This document shows, one piece after another, positions 1-7,259 of a stretch of 15,503 nt of DNA (position 1 is its first letter; each line of letters opens with the position of its first letter). The position numbers and the translations under genes were made by a program. The DNA is from Chrysochromulina tobinii (lineage: Eukaryota > Haptophyta > Prymnesiales > Chrysochromulinaceae). Under the pieces are notes generated by a model. That model was not told where the DNA came from. It saw nothing but the letters and a program-made list of their open reading frames with translations, and did no database searches. Where the stretch lies: the NCBI GenBank assembly GCA_001275005.1, contig JWZX01001294.1, positions 1-15,503 of the forward strand. Direction: 5' to 3'.

Positions 1-1805
1 CAGACCCTGTGCTGGTGAGAGGTACGCGATGGTGACGGCCGCGGTCGTATCTGACCGTGCCGTAGTGACTCGCTCTCGACCGCGAGCAACCTGCGCCTGG
101 AAGCGGTCCGAGAGTCTCTGCTTCACCTCACGCGCCGTGTCTGCCTGCGCGAGTACGGGGTGAGGGTGTCCGGTGAGGGCACGTGGTGCGCCGCACGGAG
201 CATGAGGGACGGAGCGCCCACGGCGCATGGCCGCATACAAGCTCACCTGGGCGAGCGGTATGGCGCGCACCGCTCGATCCTGTCGCTTCCAGCTCCATGC
301 TCGGTTTCCTGGTCTGCAGGATCTCCTTCGCGTGGGAGCCTCTGCGGGCGTGGAGGGGCGACAGTGAGCTTCGGGCAATTGTGGCATGGCCGACAGGATG
401 CGGACATCGGCAAGGGTTGGGGCAAAAAGCGTACGCACTGAGGGTGCCGCGCGCGCGTGGAAGATGATCGGCCGAAGGAGGGTCACTGCTTGGTTGATGC
501 GGAATGACGATCGTGCCCACTTTGACGAGTTTTTCCCACACATTGACGTTTTTCCCGAAGTGGTTCGTTAAATGCGGGGCGCTCGTCGAGTTTTGGGCTC
601 ATCAGCCGTGACGCCTGTAATGAACTATTTCGGCAACACAGATTCGAAAAGATTGGGGAATCGTTCGCGATCGCGTCGGTCTCGAGCCGTTTCGCGTTTG
701 AACGCGCACTGGAAATACTGAGAAGAGGCCGAACACACAGGGGATGATTGGTTTTCAGTGTGACGACGGGCGTGTTCACAAGTAAGAAGAGCGATCTACT
801 CTAACGGTACTAGGACAGTAGGTCAGCCCTCACAGTACCTCAGTTATACTCACGGTTTGGTGCTAAAAACCAGCTACCGCAGCGAGACGTGCGTGGCTCG
901 GATGCTCGCGCAGCCACGGGCGAGCTCGGCTGCATGTTTCGCCCGGCCTTCGCCGCTCAACAATTGGAGCGTCCACCAACTCAATGAGCGTCCAGCGGCT
1001 GCAGCACCTGTCACAGGCTCACAGCTTGCCAGAAGCCTCATGAACACGGCCCGATGCGCCGTCCGCAGAACCGCGGCGATTCCAGGGAGAGCCAGCGCAC
1101 GCCGATGTTAGGGAGCCGCTCCTTCCGGCTCGAATGCCCCGCTCGCCGTCATCTGGACGTCTTGACACCAGATCACGTGGAAACGAGCGTCGCGTCAGCC
1201 GTCATGGGGACGGGCGTGGGGAAGGCGACGCTCGGCGCCGGGGTCGAGCGCGTCGAGTCACTCGTCGACGGTGGGCACGGACGTCGCACCGCACCGGTCG
1301 CCCTAGCGCGTTGCCGTGCCCCAGTAGTCAACTGCTCGTCCTCTGCACCAAATTCGTTGTGCGCGCCCCAGGCACATGACGCCGCGTCGCGCGCTCGTCG
1401 TTCAAAGTAGAAGACCCCTCAAGGTGCCGATGGGCCACACGTCGGGCGCGCTGCCGCCGCGCAATTCCGTCGGATGCGTCCGACGCCGCCTATATGCCAT
1501 TTTTCTCTTCACTTGTGGCATCGGTGGGAGTGATCCGACACCGGTGGGGTGTCTCAAACCTGTTTCACGCCATCACCCAGTCGGGGGGCACCCGTGAAGA
1601 GGGCAGGGCGCGGTGAGAAAGACCGCAGCGTGTAAGACCGCGACGGTAGTTATAAACCGTAATCCTTTAAGCGATCTTTCGGCTCAAAATTTGTACAACG
1701 GCGCGTGTCTGCGCACACGACTCCAGTCGTCGTCAGCGGTGAAGAGCCAAGAGGAGCATTCGCTCATGTGTTCGTACAAGGGGCGTCTAGGCGGCGGTGC
1801 CTACC
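1..1805. other. Intergenic region, no supported gene
   Basis: I see no convincing gene in this 1.8 kb. The open frames are short (up to about 137 codons), overlap on both strands, and give compositionally random Arg/Ser/Pro/Ala-rich products with no domain or targeting signal. No tRNA, 5S or spliceosomal RNA pattern was recognised by eye. Small sequence features are a degenerate direct repeat around 522-556 (two copies of TTGACG followed by TTTTTCCC, about 21 bp apart), a 10-bp palindrome CGCGATCGCG at 666-675, and a short stem GACACC/GGTGTC at 1537-1553. Positions 530-860 are visibly less GC-rich than the rest. The right part is the 3' flank of the minus-strand PH-domain gene and should hold its 3' UTR. 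Confidence 0.6.
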
Positions 1806-2516
1806 TTACTCCTCTGCGACAGCAACGGGGGTGGCCTCAAGGGGAGGCAGCACTGGCGCCGGCTCCGCCCCACTGGCCACCTTCTCCTTGTACTCAAGGG
1901 CGGGCTTGTCGGGGTAGCCGCATGCCTCGGGGACCGCCTCGTCGACCTGGCTCATGATGTACGCCAGGTTGCGGTCAAACTGAGACACCGAGCGCATCTC
2001 GAGCTTCGAGCCGTCCTTGAGCGTAAAGACCATGTCGCCGGCAGCGCCCCCGTACCTCCGCAGCCATTTCACGTCGTACACCTCGCGCCAGAGGATCTGC
2101 ACCACATCCTTGCCCTGGAACCCTGAGGCCACCTCGATGCGCCGGTTGGTGATCTTGTACCGCGTCCACGCCTGGCGCGCGAGTGATGCCGTGAACGGGA
2201 TCACGCCGACCACGGTGAAGAGCGAAAGGCCGGGGATGAGAGTCTCGGTCATCGACGGCGGCCCCTCGAAGAAGGTCTGCTCGGGAGCGATCAGGGTCGA
2301 TGTAGCCGGGCCTTTGACCTTCTCCTTGGGCTCCTTCGACTTTTTCGGGCGCGCCTTGGCCATCGGGTCCGGGTTGTATGCGGCACGGATCGCGGCTGGC
2401 GCCACGCGGGCCGGCATGGCCGCGAGGGCTGCCGAGCGCGGCGTCGTAGCCGCGCCCGAGAGAGCAAACGAGGCGGCGCCTGAGAGCGTGCACGTCGCGA
2501 CGAGGAAGAGCTTCAT
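1806..2516 (-). CDS. Plastid-targeted bacterial-type PH-domain membrane protein
   Basis: A 236-residue protein. The N-terminus (MKLFLVATC..., residues 1-22) is a hydrophobic signal peptide with the motif GAASFAL, followed by an Ala/Arg/Pro-rich stretch to about residue 48. Together these resemble the bipartite signal-plus-transit leaders of plastids bounded by four membranes. A basic Lys/Pro segment follows (residues 53-70), then one membrane span around 94-112 and a compact domain at about 115-195. That domain contains YKITNRRIEVASGF, DVVQILWREVYDVKW and MVFTLKDGSKLEMRSV, the look of bacterial PH (bPH/YdbS-like, DUF304-type) domains: a TNRRI strand, the paired strands and a terminal helix. 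The tail is Ala/Pro/Glu-rich. The frame stays open 159 nt further upstream to an ATG at 2675, but that would bury the signal peptide, so I chose the ATG at 2516. The family's biochemical role is not established. A thylakoid or envelope location is inference. Confidence 0.78.
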   Translation of the reverse strand: MKLFLVATCTLSGAASFALSGAATTPRSAALAAMPARVAPAAIRAAYNPDPMAKARPKKSKEPKEKVKGPATSTLIAPEQTFFEGPPSMTETLIPGLSLFTVVGVIPFTASLARQAWTRYKITNRRIEVASGFQGKDVVQILWREVYDVKWLRRYGGAAGDMVFTLKDGSKLEMRSVSQFDRNLAYIMSQVDEAVPEACGYPDKPALEYKEKVASGAEPAPVLPPLEATPVAVAEE

Positions 2517-2607
2517 ATGGCAGATGGAGAAGATTTTTGTGCGACGAAGGACTCGGTCCACGGCGAGACGAGCGAGAGATGAGTCCGGAGGAATTGCGGG
2601 GGGATCT

Positions 2608-2623
2608 TTCCAAGAAATTTCTT
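2608..2623. promoter_or_regulatory. Heat-shock-element-like dyad upstream of the PH-domain gene
   Basis: The 12-nt perfect palindrome AAGAAATTTCTT lies at 2612-2623, about 96 bp upstream of the chosen start codon of the minus-strand PH-domain gene. It contains GAAnnTTC, the core of eukaryotic heat-shock elements, and another TTC (2608-2610) sits just beside it but with 3-nt rather than 2-nt spacing. This is an imperfect match and could be chance. The rest of the 249-bp interval to the copper transporter stop codon shows nothing else I can name. Confidence 0.2.
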
Positions 2624-2765
2624 TTGCAGACCCTCGGGCACGGCATGCACGTGAGAGAAAAGTAGGCGAGCACACACGATGGAGACGCCCAATTCTGTGG
2701 CCGGTCCCGTCGTAAATCTCAATGTCAGATCCGCGAGGTCTCTATGGCGCAAACGTTCTCCGCTT

Positions 2766-3344
2766 CTAAGGACACAGCTCGGCAGCGCTTGGTCGCGGTG
2801 TGGGGCGCAAACGCCGACTATGGGCGAGTAGCGTCCGTCCCACGGCCAGACCTCCGACGACCGCGGCACACACGCCAATGTTGAACGTCATTACCAGCAA
2901 CATCAAGGCGAAGTTCAGGCTGATGGACAACGCATGCAGGCCGAAAGCGCGTACAGAACCAGTTAGCCACGGAGCGCTAGATGATCGCACGCTATCATAG
3001 AACGGCGTGTCGGAGGAAGCGTCCTCGTCGGCGTCCACTGCGCTGCCATGCGACCGGAGCAGCGGAGGCGCAGCGAGGGCGGCTCGCGCGGAAAGAACAT
3101 CTGAAGCGGCCGCCAGCGTGAAGATGATCGCGAGTGAAATCGCGTAGGTCGCCGGCGTCGACGGGTGCCACCACGAGAACAATAGGAGGCCGGGATCCCA
3201 CGAGAATTGCAAGCCGCCACCGCGGCTGGCATGATCGAATCTGCTGGATCCACCCAACGCCGCATGGCTGTGGTGGTGGAGTGACTGCACATTGTCGGCC
3301 ACTGCGTGCTGGAGCTCAAGCGTTCTCGTCTGCTCCGTCAACAT
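2766..3344 (-). CDS. Ctr-family copper transporter
   Basis: A 192-residue protein with the layout of Ctr/COPT high-affinity Cu(I) transporters, which work as trimers in the plasma or an internal membrane. The N-terminus has no signal peptide but carries a His cluster (HHHSH, 23-27) as a possible metal-binding site. TM1 is about 53-84 and includes LLFSWWHPSTP. A cytosolic loop with an acidic patch (DADEDASSD, 104-112) follows. TM2 (about 142-156) carries the diagnostic MxxxM selectivity-filter motif (MLLVM, Met148/Met152) followed by TFN. TM3 (about 157-173) has the GxxxG packing motif (Gly165/Gly169). The C-terminus ends in CP, a possible remnant of the Cys/His tail of other Ctr proteins. Length is normal for the family. 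The ATG at 3344 is the first after an in-frame stop at 3363-3365. Met-rich N-terminal motifs are absent. It is divergent from the phosphoglucomutase gene. Confidence 0.88.
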   Translation of the reverse strand: MLTEQTRTLELQHAVADNVQSLHHHSHAALGGSSRFDHASRGGGLQFSWDPGLLLFSWWHPSTPATYAISLAIIFTLAAASDVLSARAALAAPPLLRSHGSAVDADEDASSDTPFYDSVRSSSAPWLTGSVRAFGLHALSISLNFALMLLVMTFNIGVCAAVVGGLAVGRTLLAHSRRLRPTPRPSAAELCP

Positions 3345-3570
3345 CTGCGCTCGTGTCTTAGACTATTCGTGCGCACAGGGTCGGTGGCGGAGGCACCTCC
3401 GCATATTACAAGTTCGCGATCCGTCCGACTCGCGCGAAAAGGTCGCTTTGCAAAATTGGAGGGACCCCTTATGGGAAAGACTTGAAGCGGAACGGGCTCC
3501 CTTGCGAGCGACGTGGAATGGTTCGTCATTCACATTCCAATGAACGAGATGCTATCTCCGATTCGCGAAA
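3345..3570. promoter_or_regulatory. Divergent promoter region between copper transporter and phosphoglucomutase
   Basis: These 226 bp separate two start codons on opposite strands and must hold the 5' UTRs and core promoters of both genes. Visible elements are a 7-bp inverted repeat GCGGAGG-CA-CCTCCGC at 3387-3402, whose nearest edge is 43 bp upstream of the transporter start, and a CCAAT box at 3537-3541, about 30 bp upstream of the phosphoglucomutase start. I found no GTAC core (the copper-response element of the green alga Chlamydomonas) here and no clear TATA box. Assigning any of these to regulation is inference. Confidence 0.45.
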
Positions 3571-5604
3571 ATGATGAACCTCTGTCTGCTCCGAGGAGTG
3601 GTCCTTCTGTCAGCGCTCCTGCTGTCCGAGTCGGCCGATGCCAGCAAGGCTGCGGTGCCGGTGGCGGCGGTGCCGTCGATGTCACACCGACGAGAGGCGG
3701 TGCTGCAGTCCTCTTCGCTGCAGTCCTCGCCGCTGTTGCGCCTTTCCGGCGGCAGCGTTAGCGGAGCCTCAGCCTTGCAGCAGCGGACAGCTGTACTCGC
3801 GCCGCGCGTCGTGCCTACGGAGCCGCACGAGGGCCAAAAGCCGGGAACTTCGGGTCTTCGCAAGAAGACGAAAGTCTTCCAGCGGCCAAACTACCTCGAA
3901 AACTTTGTGCAGTCCATCTTCGACTCGCTGCCTGAGGGTCAGCTAAACGGCGCGACGCTCGTCGTCTCTGGCGACGGTCGGTACCACAACGCGGCGGCCA
4001 TCCAGACCATCTGCCAGATGGCTGCGGCCAATGGCGTGGCGCGCGTCTGGGTCGGCGTCGGTGGTCTGCTCTCGACTCCCGCCGTCTCCGCCGTCATCCG
4101 CGAGCGCGAGGGTGGCGTGGCTGTCGGCGGCATCGTGCTCACGGCGTCGCATAACCCCGGCGGGCCGGACGAGGATTTCGGGATCAAGTACAACGTGCAG
4201 AATGGCGGACCCGCACTCGAAGCCTTCACCGACGCCGTGCACAAGCGCACCAACACGCTCTCTGAATACCGCATCAGTGACCAGTTGCCCGAGGTGGACT
4301 TGAGCATAGCCGCCCGCCACGTGTTCACAGAGGTGACCGGCGAGGGCGCCGCCGCCGCCAAGCGCACCTTCGAGGTCGAGGTCATCGAGCCGACCGAGGA
4401 CTACGTCGCGCTGCTCCGCCGCTGCTTTGACATGGACGCGATCCGAACCTTACTGCGTCGTGAGGACATGTCCGTCGTCTTCGACGGCATGCATGGCGTC
4501 GCGGGCCCGTACGCGAAGGCGGTGCTCTGCGGCGAGCTCGGGCTGCCATCGAGCTGCCTGCACCACTGCGAACCCTCCGAGACCTTCAATGGCGGCCACC
4601 CGGACCCGAACCTCGTCTACGCTCATGAGCTCGTAGCCACGATGGGCGTCACCGCTGCGGGCGGCGCGGCGCCGTCGGCATCCTCGGCACCCGTCTTCGG
4701 CGCGGCCGCCGACGGTGACGCGGACCGGAACATGATCCTCGGGCGCGGCTTCTTCGTCACGCCGTCCGATTCGCTCGCACTCATTGCCGCGCATGCGCAC
4801 TTGATCCCGTGGTTCGCGAATGCGGGCGGGCTCAAGGCGGTCGCGCGCTCGATGCCTACGAGCGGTGCAGTCGACCGCGTCGCTGCCGCGCAGGGTCTCC
4901 CGTTCTTCGAGACACCGACCGGCTGGAAGTTTTTTGGCAACCTCATGGATTCCCGCCTGCTCGGCGGCGCGACGCTCGACCCTCTCCTATGCGGGGAGGA
5001 GTCGTTTGGCACCGGCTCGAGCCACGTGCGTGAGAAGGATGGCCTTTGGGCCGTCCTCGCTTGGCTCACTATCCTCGCCGAGCACAACAGACAGACGCCG
5101 ATCGGGGCGCTCGTCGGCGTCGGCGACATCGTGCGCCAGCACTGGGCGCACTTCGGGCGCAACTATTACGCGCGGTACGACTACGAGGGAGTCGACGCGA
5201 ACGGAGCTGCTCGTGTGCTCGAGCGACTACGGGGGGTGAGCGCCATGTTCACACTCGCCGGCCATGGGCCCGATCGGCCGCAGCCTCTCGGCACCTCGGG
5301 CTGCGCGCTCGCGACGGCGGATGAGTTCGAGTACCACGACCCCGTCGACAAGAGCGTGAGCAAGCGCCAGGGCGTGCGGCTGCTTTTTGCCGACGGCAGC
5401 CGCATCATCTTCCGCCTCTCTGGCACAGGATCGGTCGGGGCGACGATTCGAATCTACCTTGAGCGTTATATGCCCGCGACGGCGCCGGCCGAGCAACTCG
5501 CGCTCGAGACGGCGGATGCGCTCGCGCCGCTCATCAACCTCGCCCTCGAGCTCTCGCAGGTGCACGAGCTCACAGGACGCGACGCGCCCACCGTCATCAC
5601 CTAA
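3571..5604 (+). CDS. pgm: Phosphoglucomutase with signal-peptide-like N-terminal extension
   Basis: A 677-residue alpha-D-phosphohexomutase that interconverts glucose-1-phosphate and glucose-6-phosphate (EC 5.4.2.2), linking storage glucan and UDP-glucose metabolism to glycolysis. All four domain signatures are present in order: the N-terminal GTSGLRKK (92-99); the phosphoserine loop TASHNPGG with catalytic Ser193; the Mg-binding loop DGDADRN (381-387); the sugar-specificity loop CGEESFGTGSSH (474-485) with the following REKDGLWA; and the phosphate-binding loop RLSGTGSVGATIR (615-627). The catalytic core from residue 90 matches the usual length of about 560-590. The first 90 residues are extra: a strongly hydrophobic signal-peptide-like segment (4-23), then a Ser/Ala-rich stretch containing LLRLSGG (55-61). 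This suggests entry to the secretory route and possibly the plastid or periplastid space. The ATG at 3571 is the first after an in-frame stop at 3541. The gene reads as a single exon with all key residues intact. Confidence 0.95.
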   Translation: MMNLCLLRGVVLLSALLLSESADASKAAVPVAAVPSMSHRREAVLQSSSLQSSPLLRLSGGSVSGASALQQRTAVLAPRVVPTEPHEGQKPGTSGLRKKTKVFQRPNYLENFVQSIFDSLPEGQLNGATLVVSGDGRYHNAAAIQTICQMAAANGVARVWVGVGGLLSTPAVSAVIREREGGVAVGGIVLTASHNPGGPDEDFGIKYNVQNGGPALEAFTDAVHKRTNTLSEYRISDQLPEVDLSIAARHVFTEVTGEGAAAAKRTFEVEVIEPTEDYVALLRRCFDMDAIRTLLRREDMSVVFDGMHGVAGPYAKAVLCGELGLPSSCLHHCEPSETFNGGHPDPNLVYAHELVATMGVTAAGGAAPSASSAPVFGAAADGDADRNMILGRGFFVTPSDSLALIAAHAHLIPWFANAGGLKAVARSMPTSGAVDRVAAAQGLPFFETPTGWKFFGNLMDSRLLGGATLDPLLCGEESFGTGSSHVREKDGLWAVLAWLTILAEHNRQTPIGALVGVGDIVRQHWAHFGRNYYARYDYEGVDANGAARVLERLRGVSAMFTLAGHGPDRPQPLGTSGCALATADEFEYHDPVDKSVSKRQGVRLLFADGSRIIFRLSGTGSVGATIRIYLERYMPATAPAEQLALETADALAPLINLALELSQVHELTGRDAPTVIT

Positions 5605-6294
5605 GGAGCTCACCACGGCGCTCAACCTGTACGCGCGCGAGAGAGCGAGCGAGCGACGGTGCGCTACTGGCCACGTGGCCGGTGCGTGGTTTCAGACGCA
5701 TGCTGACAGTAGGTACGGGGTGGGTGAGCGCATGACTCACAGGAGGCGTTGGATGACGAGCGGATCGGGCATGATCGCGGATGAGCGAGATCAACGCGCC
5801 CAGATCTCGCTCTCCGCAGCTCGGAGTGAGCTAGGCGGGTCGATGTCGGGCTCGTTGTCGGTGGGTCGCACCGCTCGCCCAGAATGTTTCCGATGGCCAG
5901 TTCATGTCACATGTGGCACATGCCGGGCGTGTAGCGGCGGGGGGCGGATCTCGGCTCGGTCTATTTGAGCTCCGCCGCGGGCCGATCCCGGCCGGATCTC
6001 GCGTCCGACACGAACAAGGATCCACGTATACCACGACGGACATTCAAATCATGAATAGCATCGTGCCCGCGCGGCCCGGGTTCAAAAATAATCAGCATGC
6101 AACTTGCAAGTCATATCTCCACACTTACTACATACTGTGTGGTGTGGCTGTCGGGCGCGCCCAACATCAAAGCTCAAAGGCGCTTCCTGTAGCGCGCGCT
6201 AAGGCACTCTGGCACTTGGGTCCTCGTGTGCACGGCATGGCGCACGCGCCATGCTCAGAGAATGGTCGCGGGCGGCGGACGGGTGGAGGAGCGC
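5605..6294. other. Convergent intergenic region (3' flanks)
   Basis: This 690-bp gap separates the 3' ends of the phosphoglucomutase and the light-harvesting gene and should contain both 3' UTRs. The open frames across it give no recognisable protein. An E-box-like palindrome CACATGTG lies at 5908-5915, inside a 14-nt near-palindrome (5905-5918). A stem CCACAC/GTGTGG with a 12-nt loop lies at 6119-6142. The stretch 6040-6140 is clearly AT-richer than its surroundings, as expected of UTR or termination sequence. I see no RNA gene. Confidence 0.5.
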
Positions 6295-7089
6295 CTAGAA
6301 GGTGATGCCGTGCGAGAAGTCGAACTCAAAGGGCGCCATCACATCGTACGACATGGGCGGGATGATGCCCTTCAAGAACGGCACGGAGCCCGGCACTTTG
6401 CCCTCCGAGAGGAAGCCAAACAGGCCGATCTGGGCGAGGCGGCCGTTGTTGAGCTCGACGAGCAGCCCGCGCTCCTTCTGCGCCGGCGTCTTGTTCATGG
6501 ACCACTTGAGCGGGTCGTACAGGTTGAGGCCAATCCAGTGCGGCAGCTGGTCGGGCGTCGCGTCAAAGGGGGGCACGTAGCCGGGCTTGCCGCCCTTCAT
6601 GTAGTGCTTGTCGCCTGGAATCAAGCGCAACTCGGACCACCACTCGAGGAAGCCGATGCCCAGCACGATCTGAAGCTTCGCCGCATCAGGAAGGTTGTGC
6701 CACAGCTCAGGTGCGGAGACCTTGCCGCACAGCTCGTCGCCTGGGGTGTGCCACGGGAAGTGGATGCCGTTCGCGTGCACGATGTAACCGACGAAGCCGG
6801 CCATGGCGACGCGGCCGTGCTTGATCTCGGCGTGGCGGAGCCAGCCGATCGACGCCTCGTTGGAGTAGTCCCACAGGGTTGCATCGGAGAGTTTCATCGG
6901 GTCCCAGAAGCCGACAGCGGGGTTGAGCTTGTTCGCGAGCGTCGCGAGGTCGCCCTTGGTCTCCATCACGACCGCGGACGCGCGCGCGGCTGGAGCCACA
7001 TGCGCGAGCGGGGCGGCCGGTGCGAAGGAAGCAGAGGCAGCGAAGAGGGCCAGCGCCATAATGAACGATCTCGCTGGGGAAATTAACAA
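6295..7089 (-). CDS. Fucoxanthin-chlorophyll a/c-type light-harvesting protein
   Basis: A 264-residue precursor of a plastid antenna protein of the LHC superfamily, which binds chlorophyll a, chlorophyll c and carotenoid in the thylakoid membrane. The N-terminus (1-23) is a signal peptide leading into SASFAP (19-24), the Phe-type cleavage motif of chlorophyll-c plastids, then an Ala-rich transit segment to about 41. The mature part begins near GFWDPMKLSD (60-69). Helix 1 (about 79-104) has the antenna signature LRHAEIKHGRVAMAG with ligand or ion-pair residues Glu88, His91 and Arg93. Helix 2 is about 135-154. Helix 3 (about 205-229) repeats the pseudo-symmetric signature with Glu212, Asn215 and Arg217 (ELNNGRLAQIG). 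Length is normal, with about 50 residues between helices 2 and 3. A second in-frame ATG at 7059 (Met11) would give a shorter leader. I kept 7089 because Arg7 gives the signal peptide a positive n-region, but either start is possible. Confidence 0.93.
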   Translation of the reverse strand: MLISPARSFIMALALFAASASFAPAAPLAHVAPAARASAVVMETKGDLATLANKLNPAVGFWDPMKLSDATLWDYSNEASIGWLRHAEIKHGRVAMAGFVGYIVHANGIHFPWHTPGDELCGKVSAPELWHNLPDAAKLQIVLGIGFLEWWSELRLIPGDKHYMKGGKPGYVPPFDATPDQLPHWIGLNLYDPLKWSMNKTPAQKERGLLVELNNGRLAQIGLFGFLSEGKVPGSVPFLKGIIPPMSYDVMAPFEFDFSHGITF

Positions 7090-7259
7090 AACAATTTGTG
7101 GTTACGCCCTGAGTCGCCCGGCTGTGGGGAAGTCACACTCCTCGACAGCCAATAGGACAGCATCGACAGCTCGGCTTGGCGAGGCATGGCTTGTACATTG
7201 TACCTTGGCTTGACCAGCTTTTGAACTCGCGTGAAACATGAATTCCCAGACAAACTGGC
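7090..7259. promoter_or_regulatory. Compact divergent promoter between antenna gene and RhoGEF gene
   Basis: Only 170 bp separate the start codons of the light-harvesting gene (minus) and the RhoGEF-ankyrin gene (plus), or 200 bp if the antenna protein starts at 7059. The interval contains a CCAAT box on the plus strand at 7149-7153, three GACAGC hexamers at 7144, 7156 and 7165, and a near-palindrome GTACATTGTAC around 7192-7202 made of two GTAC half-sites. An AT-rich patch lies just upstream of the antenna gene. Shared regulation of the two genes is possible but not shown. Confidence 0.4.

Noticed and set aside
128-541. 137-codon minus-strand frame in the left intergenic region
   Set aside because: The composition is random-like (Arg, Ser, Pro, His, Cys) with no motif, overlapping frames on the other strand look equally good, and there is no supporting context.
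857-1410. Two overlapping plus-strand frames of 84 and 118 codons
   Set aside because: No recognisable domain or targeting signal, and the frames overlap in different phases with similar quality, as expected of non-coding GC-rich DNA.
2017-2715. 232-codon plus-strand frame opposite the PH-domain gene
   Set aside because: It is a shadow of the minus-strand gene, which has a signal peptide and a recognisable domain. The plus-strand product has neither.
6075-6095. GGGTTCAAA considered as a tRNA B box
   Set aside because: No matching acceptor stem, anticodon arm or A box at the right distance.
6226-7086. 286-codon plus-strand frame opposite the light-harvesting gene
   Set aside because: The minus strand encodes an unmistakable LHC protein. 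The plus-strand frame is its GC-rich complement.
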